Source of the DNA: Gammaproteobacteria bacterium
GTDB taxonomy: Bacteria; Pseudomonadota; Gammaproteobacteria; Arenicellales; Poriferihabitantaceae
DNA length: 6,749 nucleotides
Assembly (NCBI GenBank): GCA_020027415.1
Contig: JAHRAW010000035.1
Coordinates: forward strand, 1-6,749
Direction of reading: 5' to 3'
Of the stretch, positions 1 through 5,131 are shown one piece after another. The notes below the pieces were generated by a model. That model was not told the DNA's origin. It made no database searches and worked only from the letters and a program-made list of their open reading frames with translations. The first letter of the stretch is position 1; each line of letters opens with the position of its first letter. Made by a program: the position numbers and the translations under genes.

Positions 1-2
1 TG

Positions 3-194
3 GGCGTACAAAAGAGCTATCTGGATAAAATGCCCAACGAAATTATTAGTTCTTCATCGGGCAGCAACGAAGTAATTACGCTTAAATTTTCCGATCCTCT
101 TACCGGTAAAGGCGGTTGGGCGTATATCAAAGACAGGGCAAATATAGTAATAAATGTTATCAACGAGTTGGATGACTCTCGGAAAGAAATATGA
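3..194 (+). CDS. 3' end of an unrecognised gene, possibly the restriction or partner protein of an R-M locus (5' end outside window)
   Basis: An open frame runs from the window edge to a TGA at 192-194, giving 63 visible residues that begin GVQKSYLDKMPNE and end NELDDSRKEI. I do not recognise the family. The visible part is soluble and mixed charged, with no membrane segment and no methyltransferase motif. Its stop overlaps the ATG of the next gene as ATGA (191-194), the usual sign of translational coupling, so the two are probably co-transcribed. Because the next gene encodes methyltransferase motifs, a cognate restriction enzyme or another subunit of the same system is a reasonable guess from context only. 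GC content is about 41% over bases 1-180, clearly below the core genes to the right, which suggests horizontal acquisition. The opposite strand also has frames open here, but they lack any family resemblance. Confidence 0.5.
   Translation, partial: GVQKSYLDKMPNEIISSSSGSNEVITLKFSDPLTGKGGWAYIKDRANIVINVINELDDSRKEI
181..186 (+). promoter_or_regulatory. Ribosome binding site for the methyltransferase fragment
   Basis: GGAAAG lies four bases before the ATG at 191. It is a fair Shine-Dalgarno match and supports 191 as a used start rather than a chance internal Met. The site sits inside the end of the upstream gene. Confidence 0.4.
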
Positions 195-454
195 AACAAC
201 ACGGACACCCGGCGATGTTCCCGGAGAAGTTGGTGTTGCGCGCATTAAAATTATTTAGTTTCCGCGGCGATGTGGTGTTGGATCCTTTCAACGGCGCCGG
301 CACTACCACCCTGACCGCGCATCACTTCGGGCGTAACTACCTTGGAATAGACTGCTCGGCAGAGTATTGCAAAACCGCCAAACAACGAATTGCTGACCGC
401 GGGGAGATTCTAAGAGAAACCCAAGTTAGAACACCGCACCCCATCCGTCATTAA
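191..454 (+). CDS. C-terminal segment of a beta-type N4/N6 DNA methyltransferase, encoded as a separate short gene
   Basis: The 87-residue product begins MKQHGHPAMFPEKL, which matches the motif X region (HPAxFPxxL) of beta-class amino-methyltransferases. It continues with DPFNGAGTTT, the motif I AdoMet-binding loop, then NYLGIDCSAEYCKTAKQRI, covering motifs II/III. In this permuted class the catalytic motif IV (DPPY), motifs V-VIII and the target-recognition domain come before motif X. All of these are missing here, so the fragment alone should bind AdoMet at most and cannot methylate. Frame 2 has a stop at 173-175, so it does not continue upstream in the same frame. It overlaps the preceding gene by ATGA and has a fair ribosome site, which fits either a naturally split enzyme with the catalytic half encoded upstream or a truncated remnant. 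The last 15 or so residues (ending RTPHPIRH) look unconserved. The stop overlaps the end of mutM. Confidence 0.75.
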   Translation: MKQHGHPAMFPEKLVLRALKLFSFRGDVVLDPFNGAGTTTLTAHHFGRNYLGIDCSAEYCKTAKQRIADRGEILRETQVRTPHPIRH

Positions 455-1275
455 CGCTGGCACTGCGGGCAATAAAAAGTAGAGCGCTGCGCAAGGACGA
501 TATTGCGGAGCGGCGTTTTGCATCGGCGGCACGGTTCGCCGGCGCGTCCATACACCGATAACTGCTGCTTAAAATAACCGGGTTGCCCGTTGGCGGTGAA
601 ATCCCGAATGGTGGAACCGCCCTGCAAGATTGCGGCGCGCAGAATCTTTCGCACCGACTCGGTTAACTTTTGATAGCGTATTTCAGAAATGCGATGGCAG
701 CCGCGCAACGGATGGATGCCGGCGTCAAACAACGCTTCAGCGGCGTAAATGTTGCCGATGCCGACCACCACCCGACTGTCCATCAGCAGATTTTTCACCG
801 CCGACTTGCGCCCGGTGGCGGCGCGGCGCAAGTATTCGCCATCCAAACTTGACTCCAACGGCTCCACCCCGAGGCTGCGAATGAGACGATGTTGCATCGG
901 GTCGACGGCACTCCACAGCAGGCAACCAAAGCGTCGGGGGTCGCGATAGCGGACGATACCACCGCGGCTACTGAGCAGGTCGTAGTGATCGTGCCGACCG
1001 GCCGTCTCCGTTTCGGCGGCGCGTTTTGGCAGCACCGTGAATGAACCGGACATGCCGAGATGCATCAGCAACCCGCCGCGGTTAAGATTGAGCACGATGT
1101 ACTTGCCGCGGCGGCGCATCTGCGTGACCGTCCGTCCGCGGAGTTTGTCTTCCAGCCGGGCTTCAATCGGCCAGCGCAAGCGCCGTTCGCGCACCACCAG
1201 CCGCGCAATCTTCACCCCCATCAGCGCCGGGCGCAGGCTATGCAAGGTGGTCTCCACTTCCGGCAATTCTGGCAT
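451..1275 (-). CDS. mutM: Formamidopyrimidine-DNA glycosylase (Fpg/MutM)
   Basis: This base-excision-repair enzyme removes 8-oxoguanine and formamidopyrimidines from DNA and then cuts the abasic site by beta/delta-elimination. The 274-residue length is normal for the family. The N-terminus MPELPEVE carries the catalytic proline (Pro2, exposed after Met removal) and Glu3. RRRGKY holds the conserved Lys58. LMHLGMSGSF and YRDPRRFG supply the Met, Arg and Phe that fill the gap left by the flipped base. VGIGNIYAAEALFDAGIHP is the helix-two-turn-helix. The C-terminus has a complete zinc finger, C-x2-C-x16-C-x2-C, with AQRSTFY inside it contacting the lesion. Two ATGs lie in tandem (1278 and 1275). 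I chose 1275 because Pro must directly follow the initiator Met and because a TGAGG lies 8 bases before it. It is convergent with the methyltransferase fragment, sharing TTAA at 451-454, and divergent from the reductase. All key residues are present. Confidence 0.96.
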   Translation of the reverse strand: MPELPEVETTLHSLRPALMGVKIARLVVRERRLRWPIEARLEDKLRGRTVTQMRRRGKYIVLNLNRGGLLMHLGMSGSFTVLPKRAAETETAGRHDHYDLLSSRGGIVRYRDPRRFGCLLWSAVDPMQHRLIRSLGVEPLESSLDGEYLRRAATGRKSAVKNLLMDSRVVVGIGNIYAAEALFDAGIHPLRGCHRISEIRYQKLTESVRKILRAAILQGGSTIRDFTANGQPGYFKQQLSVYGRAGEPCRRCKTPLRNIVLAQRSTFYCPQCQR

Positions 1276-1283
1276 CATTCAGG

Positions 1284-1288
1284 CCTCA
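1284..1288 (-). promoter_or_regulatory. Ribosome binding site of mutM that favours the second ATG
   Basis: On the minus strand TGAGG (1288 down to 1284) stands 8 bases from the ATG at 1275 and only 5 from the ATG at 1278. The better spacing agrees with the need for Pro at position 2 of MutM. Confidence 0.55.
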
Positions 1289-1315
1289 CAAGTGAACCAA
1301 AAAAATAGATACAAT
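1285..1315 (+). promoter_or_regulatory. Possible weak sigma70-type promoter for the reductase gene
   Basis: TACAAT at 1310-1315 matches the -10 consensus at five of six positions. CTCACA at 1285-1290 matches the -35 consensus at four of six, but the 19-base spacer is long. Transcription would start near 1322, about 50 bases before the preferred ATG at 1375. The roughly 100-base divergent region between mutM and the reductase must hold promoters for both; this is only the best candidate seen. Confidence 0.22.
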
Positions 1316-1374
1316 CCAATCCGCGCTTGACGGCGTCGGCATACGCCATGTTAACCGCCCACCCTTGCCAACCC

Positions 1375-2403
1375 ATGTCTTTTTCAATTACCAACCGGCG
1401 CACCCAAAGTTGCTTCCCCGCCGAACCGCGCGAAACCATCTTGGATGCGGCGTTGCGCGCGCAGCGGATATTGCCCTATGGCTGTCGCAACGGCGTCTGC
1501 GGCGCTTGCAAATCCACGCTCGTGTCCGGCGCCGTTGAGTACGGAGAATACGACGCTTCCGCGCTGACTGAGGCGGAAATCGCACAGGGCAAGGTGTTGC
1601 TGTGTCAAGCCATTCCCATTGAGGATGTGGTGATTGATGCGCCCGAGGTCGCCGCCGGGCAAAATATACAAATCAAAATGCTGCCATGCCGCGTCGCGCG
1701 GTTGGAAAAACTGGCGCCCGATGTCATGCGCGTGTTCTTGTTGTTGCCAAAATCCCAGCAATTCAATTTTCTCGCCGGGCAGTATATTGACATTATCATG
1801 AAAGACGGTCAGCGGCGCAGTTTCTCCATCGCCAATCTGCCGCATCAAGGCGCCGAGGAAGGCTTGGAATTGCATATCCGCCATGTGCCGGGCGGGCATT
1901 TCACCCCGAAAGTATTCACCGCGTTGCGCGCGCGCGACTTGCTACGCTTGGAAGGTCCGTTTGGCGCCTATTTACTGCAATCACAAACTACGCAGCCGAT
2001 TATTATGATTGCCGGCGGCACAGGATTCTCGCCGATTAAAGCGCTGGCACAGCAAGCGTTGGACAACCACCCGGCGCAAACGATTCATCTATTTTGGGGC
2101 GCGCGCGATGCGCAAGATTTATACCTGCACGAGTTGGCGGAAAAGTGGGCGCGCGAGTATGCAAACTTCACCTATACGCCGGTGCTATCCGGCGCCCCCG
2201 GGCAAGCGGTCTCCGCCCATTGGCGCGGCGCAAGCGGATGGGTGCATGAAGCGGTGTTAGCCCGGTACGATCAATTTGACGGCGTGGATGTGTATGCCAG
2301 CGGTCCCCCGCCGATGATCAATGCGGTGCGCGATGGCTTGAGCGCGATGGGCATGCAGCCGGAGCGGTTCTTCTTCGACTCGTTCACCTACGGCGGCGGT
2401 TAA
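1375..2403 (+). CDS. Ferredoxin-fused NAD(P)H:flavin oxidoreductase, of the type often annotated CDP-6-deoxy-delta-3,4-glucoseen reductase
   Basis: This is a 342-residue electron-transfer protein that should pass electrons from NAD(P)H through FAD to a [2Fe-2S] cluster and on to an unknown partner. Residues 1-90 are a plant-type ferredoxin domain with all four cluster cysteines: C37, C42 and C45 in YGCRNGVCGACKS, and C77 in VLLCQA. An FNR-like flavin domain follows, with RSFS at 148-151 as the FAD-binding RxxS motif. The nucleotide domain has GGTGFSP at 214-220 and YASGPPPM near 307-314. In the last motif the usual CGPP cysteine position is Ser309. The protein ends FFFDSFTYGGG. The frame is open back to a TTG at 1327 and an ATG at 1348, but the family starts with MSF-like sequence directly before the ferredoxin fold, so ATG 1375 is preferred; none of the three has a good ribosome site. 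Relatives include AscD, LuxG/Fre-like reductases and oxygenase reductase components. The neighbours do not reveal its partner, so no gene symbol is given. Confidence 0.85.
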   Translation: MSFSITNRRTQSCFPAEPRETILDAALRAQRILPYGCRNGVCGACKSTLVSGAVEYGEYDASALTEAEIAQGKVLLCQAIPIEDVVIDAPEVAAGQNIQIKMLPCRVARLEKLAPDVMRVFLLLPKSQQFNFLAGQYIDIIMKDGQRRSFSIANLPHQGAEEGLELHIRHVPGGHFTPKVFTALRARDLLRLEGPFGAYLLQSQTTQPIIMIAGGTGFSPIKALAQQALDNHPAQTIHLFWGARDAQDLYLHELAEKWAREYANFTYTPVLSGAPGQAVSAHWRGASGWVHEAVLARYDQFDGVDVYASGPPPMINAVRDGLSAMGMQPERFFFDSFTYGGG

Positions 2404-2477
2404 GGAAGACGCCGAACCACACGCGGCGGGGCGGGTGGATTATGTGAATTGGGCGGCTTACACGGATGCAAAACCGC
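2404..2477. other. Short intergenic gap between the convergent reductase and hemY genes
   Basis: These 74 bases separate two genes that end facing each other. A terminator for both would be expected. Only a weak 5-bp stem (CGCCG at 2410-2414 with CGGCG at 2424-2428) is visible and no T-tract follows it on either strand, so Rho-dependent ending or read-through is more likely. Confidence 0.5.
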
Positions 2478-3785
2478 TCAGTGCACCACCGGCATGATTG
2501 ACCGCCCAACCGATTGTTCGGCGCTCCCATCCTCCGCCGACTCGGCCACCTTCAGAGCAACCGGCGGCGAATCGTTGGCCGCGGAAGCAATCGCTTCCAG
2601 CCTCGCCGTTTGTGCCGCCATGCCTTGGCGATAGCAAATCAATGCGCCCTCCGTATCGCCGATCTCTTCCAATAACGAGCCAAAATCCACGCGGGCTTCC
2701 GCGCGCCCGCCATTGGCGATCACCTGACTCAGCAAATCCCGCGCCGGCTCCAACTGTCCGGCGCGGCGATAGAGTCGCGCCAAGGTCAGGGTCAAATCCG
2801 CATGCGAACCATATCGTTGCGCCCACGACTTGACAAATTTAATCTGCTGGTCGGTGAACGAGGTTTCGGTTTTGCCGTAAAGATACGCGAGTTCCGCAGC
2901 CCACTTCTTGCTGAGCGTAGCGCGCAACTTCTGTTCCGCCAACCGATGCTCGCCGACTTTCAGCAACTGCCGGGCATAGGCGGCGATGATGTCGGGATCT
3001 TTTTTTCGGCTCGCCGGCAACGCGTTGAAAGCGACGGTCGGCGGCGCGCCGCCGCCATGCAACAAAGCCGGTGAAGACAAATAACCTTCATACGCTGATT
3101 TGCTCCGCGCGCTCTGTTCTTGCGGCGGGAACGCTTTGAGTCGCTGCAACGCCGGCAACAATGTGAGCAGCGAATTCCAATCCCGCAGTTCTTGATATAC
3201 ATTCGCCAATAAGCGCGCCACCGCGACATTGCGGGGCGCCCGGCGCCGCAGCGTTTCCAACACTTGTCGGGCTTCCACAATCTCGCCGCACTGATAATGC
3301 AGCCGCGCCGCGGTTAGGTTGATCGCCACATGCTGCTGCGGATGATGTTCCAAAGCCGCGGCAAGATAGTGGTCGCGCCGCCGCGAACCGCCTTGCTGGT
3401 GTGCGGCGTACGCCGCGCCGAGATAATTCAGCAGCGGCGATTGATGGTGCTCAAGTTTGCTCAACAACTTCTGTTCCGCCGCCGACCAATTGCCTTCAAT
3501 CAAACCCGCGTAACCGTGCATGGTATGTTGTTGCGCGCGCGCTTGATGGCGCCGTCGCCACCACGCGCGGGTTTTGCTCGGCGCGCCCAAAATTCCGGTT
3601 AGCAGATTGCCCAACAAAATTAACGCCGCAAACGCGAGCAACACCAACAATACCAACAACGCCAGCGGCAAACGCACCGTATACGGCGTGCGCGACAGCA
3701 ACACATAGCCGGGATCTTGCAACGCCAACATGGCAAAGCCGACCGCCGCAGCCAGCGTGACCAATATAATGAGCAGCGTTTTCAC
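2478..3785 (-). CDS. hemY: HemY, inner-membrane TPR protein of the hemCDXY operon
   Basis: This 435-residue protein belongs to the proteobacterial HemY family, not the Gram-positive oxidase that shares the name. It has two membrane segments: residues 4-22, followed by the typical DPGYVLL (24-30) and a PYTVRLP stretch, and residues 39-66. A basic segment (RAWWRRRH) and a long helical domain of tetratricopeptide repeats follow, clearest in DLTLTLARLYRRAGQLEPARDLL and in the next repeat, DFGSLLEEIGDTEGALICYRQGM. The repeat domain probably binds other proteins; the family is linked to late haem synthesis, but no reaction is established. The start is GTG at 3785, four bases after the hemX stop, with no Shine-Dalgarno sequence, so it is probably translated by coupling to hemX. 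An ATG overlapping the hemX stop (TGATG) is out of frame and hits a stop after two codons. The tail after about residue 400 is low in conservation and acidic. It is the last gene of the run. Confidence 0.93.
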   Translation of the reverse strand: MKTLLIILVTLAAAVGFAMLALQDPGYVLLSRTPYTVRLPLALLVLLVLLAFAALILLGNLLTGILGAPSKTRAWWRRRHQARAQQHTMHGYAGLIEGNWSAAEQKLLSKLEHHQSPLLNYLGAAYAAHQQGGSRRRDHYLAAALEHHPQQHVAINLTAARLHYQCGEIVEARQVLETLRRRAPRNVAVARLLANVYQELRDWNSLLTLLPALQRLKAFPPQEQSARSKSAYEGYLSSPALLHGGGAPPTVAFNALPASRKKDPDIIAAYARQLLKVGEHRLAEQKLRATLSKKWAAELAYLYGKTETSFTDQQIKFVKSWAQRYGSHADLTLTLARLYRRAGQLEPARDLLSQVIANGGRAEARVDFGSLLEEIGDTEGALICYRQGMAAQTARLEAIASAANDSPPVALKVAESAEDGSAEQSVGRSIMPVVH

Positions 3786-3789
3786 CGCA

Positions 3790-4998
3790 TCAATTGCCGG
3801 ATTGATTGCCAGTTTGATTGCCGGATTGTTCGGCGCGCAACGCCCGCAGCGATGCGGAAATATCCGGCAACTCGGGTTGCCGCGCGGACTCCGCCAACTC
3901 GGTCACGCGTTTGAGCCAGGCGGCGACCGGCGCGGCGTCGGTGTCAAAGTGATCGTTAACCCAAGCCTTCGCCTCGCGCAGGCGCGCCGCATATGCCTCG
4001 TCTTGCGCGCGCAGCAAAGCGAGTTTGGCGGCTTCCAGCATTAACTGCGCCCGTTCAACCGTCAGCCACCGCAGGTCAGCGGAATACAACGCCGCGGGCA
4101 AGGCGTCATCTCGTTCCACCTCAATCAGCGCGCCCAAGTCGGCGAGCAAATCTTGGAACGCGCGCCAACCCCATGGATTGCGTTCGGCGGTGTGGTCTGC
4201 TGGCGTCGGCGTCGGCGGCGGTGACGCGGTCGGCGGCGCCGCCTCGCTAGCGGAATTCCACGTTTGCGCGGTGGCAACCAGCGGCAAAGCCTCCACCTCC
4301 GCGGACAGCGCGGACAGCGCCTCCAAGGTGGCGAACCCATCCACCGCGGGCAGCGCATCAAGCGAAGCGATTTCGGCGGCGAGGAGTTCGCGCACCGAGT
4401 TAAACGCCGGCTCGGCGAGTTGTTGCAAGAGCGCGTCCGCCATGCGCAACGCGACTCTTGCTGACTGCGGGTCGGCGGCAAGTTGCAAGCGGTGGGCGGC
4501 GATTTGCATTAAGCGTTCAACTTCCGCCACGCTCCAATCGTCCACGCCGCCGGACAACCGCGCCGCCAACTTTGCGACCGCGTCGCTTAGAACTTGCGCC
4601 TCAACTTGCACCTCAACTTGCATCTCGCGCAGGCGTTTGTCGGCGGCGTACAGTTGCGTTTGAAATTGCTTGAGCTGGGCCTCGGTCTCCGCTTGAGTGG
4701 CGACCAATGCCGCCAAGCGTTGCGCAACGGTTTGCATGCGCGTATGCTGCGCTTCGCTGGCGCGGTTCGCCTGCATCTGGTTCTGATACCAAATATATCC
4801 GCCGCCAAGCAGCGCGCTGAGGCTGAGCAAAATCGCCATCCACGCCACCCAAATTACATAACTGGATCGCGCGCGGCGACGAACTGGCGCCACCGCATCG
4901 ACGGCTTCCGCGATCGGCGGATATCCGGCTGGGGACTCCGATGGGGACTCCGGTTTGGAGTCAGACGACGGCTTGGTTGGTTGCACAAGATACCTCAT
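3790..4998 (-). CDS. hemX: HemX, membrane-anchored coiled-coil protein of the hemCDXY operon
   Basis: This 402-residue protein has the HemX layout. A Ser/Pro/Glu-rich cytoplasmic N-terminus (1-39) and a basic stop (RRRAR, 40-44) precede one membrane segment (about 47-69, ending GGGYIWYQNQ). A coiled coil follows (about 77-148), then the conserved block DDWSVAEVERLMQIAAHRLQL from residue 153. The stretch LAEPAFNSVRELLAAEIASLDALP comes next, then a Pro/Thr-rich linker (about 250-270), and the C-terminal domain starts near NPWGWRAFQDLL. It is often annotated as uroporphyrinogen-III C-methyltransferase, but I see no AdoMet-binding motif, so that label is doubtful; a scaffold or chaperone role in tetrapyrrole synthesis is an inference. 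ATG 4998 is preferred over an adjacent TTG at 5001; an in-frame TAG at 5026-5028 blocks further extension. There is no clear ribosome site. It carries 12-bp repeats at its start, in the coiled coil and just before the stop, all in frame. Confidence 0.9.
   Translation of the reverse strand: MRYLVQPTKPSSDSKPESPSESPAGYPPIAEAVDAVAPVRRRARSSYVIWVAWMAILLSLSALLGGGYIWYQNQMQANRASEAQHTRMQTVAQRLAALVATQAETEAQLKQFQTQLYAADKRLREMQVEVQVEAQVLSDAVAKLAARLSGGVDDWSVAEVERLMQIAAHRLQLAADPQSARVALRMADALLQQLAEPAFNSVRELLAAEIASLDALPAVDGFATLEALSALSAEVEALPLVATAQTWNSASEAAPPTASPPPTPTPADHTAERNPWGWRAFQDLLADLGALIEVERDDALPAALYSADLRWLTVERAQLMLEAAKLALLRAQDEAYAARLREAKAWVNDHFDTDAAPVAAWLKRVTELAESARQPELPDISASLRALRAEQSGNQTGNQSGN
3793..3828 (-). 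repeat. Three 12-bp tandem repeats at the very end of hemX
   Basis: The plus strand reads ATTGCCGGATTG, ATTGCCAGTTTG, ATTGCCGGATTG, directly abutting the stop codon at 3790-3792. On the coding strand this gives a Gln-Ser/Thr-Gly-Asn tetrapeptide repeat that forms the extreme C-terminus of HemX. A copy gain or loss would add or remove four residues without shifting the frame. Confidence 0.85.
4591..4626 (-). repeat. Three 12-bp tandem repeats in the hemX coiled coil
   Basis: The plus strand has AACTTGCGCCTC, AACTTGCACCTC and AACTTGCATCTC in tandem, one base different each time. They encode E-M-Q-V, E-V-Q-V and E-A-Q-V at HemX residues 125-136, near the end of the predicted coiled coil. The near identity at third positions points to recent duplication rather than protein-level constraint alone. 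Confidence 0.8.
4931..4954 (-). repeat. Two 12-bp tandem repeats in the hemX N-terminal tail
   Basis: GGGGACTCCGAT and GGGGACTCCGGT lie in tandem, with a degenerate third unit (TTGGAGTCAGAC) after them. They encode the E-S-P-S and E-S-P-A units of the flexible tail ahead of the membrane segment. Confidence 0.6.
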
Positions 4999-5051
4999 CA
5001 AGCAAATGATTAACCCAACCGAAGGCTACCGAAGATCGCGTTCGCATGGGC

Positions 5052-5093
5052 GGTTTGGGTTTGGGTCTGAGTTTAGGTCTGGGTTTGGGTTCG
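5052..5093 (+). repeat. Seven-unit GGTTTG hexamer array between hemD and hemX
   Basis: Units are GGTTTG, GGTTTG, GGTCTG, AGTTTA, GGTCTG, GGTTTG, GGTTCG, all in 6-base register. The array is intergenic, in the 133-base gap between the hemD stop (5132) and the hemX ATG (4998). Together with the GGG at 5048-5050 it contains five GGG runs (5048-5050, 5057-5059, 5063-5065, 5081-5083, 5087-5089) on the strand opposite the hem transcript, so a G-quadruplex is possible in the template DNA. TTCGCA occurs on both sides (5041-5046 and 5090-5095). The transcript would carry the C-rich complement. No terminator or promoter is evident in the rest of the gap. Confidence 0.8.
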
Positions 5094-5131
5094 CACTTTG
5101 CCAACTTACATTAACAACTTACCTCCACCAT

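Noticed and set aside
17..245. Two 63-codon open frames on the minus strand opposite the R-M region
   Set aside because: They overlap the plus-strand frames, which have an ATGA coupling and a recognisable methyltransferase motif. The minus-strand products match no family I know and have no ribosome site that I noticed.
1327..1374. Upstream TTG (1327) and ATG (1348) starts for the reductase
   Set aside because: The added residues are not part of the ferredoxin fold, neither start has a ribosome site, and the family begins with the MSF-type sequence found at 1375.
2410..2428. Possible terminator hairpin between the reductase and hemY
   Set aside because: The stem is only 5 bp with a 9-base loop, and there is no T-tract on either strand.
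4025..4663. Ser/Ala-rich 212-codon plus-strand open frame opposite hemX
   Set aside because: It is low in complexity, with no domain, and explained by the GC-rich antisense of hemX.
5012..5061. Imperfect inverted repeat AACCCAACCG / CGGTTTGGGTT considered as an attenuator
   Set aside because: The arms are about 30 bases apart and mismatched by an extra T. The right arm is part of the hexamer array, so the pairing is probably incidental.
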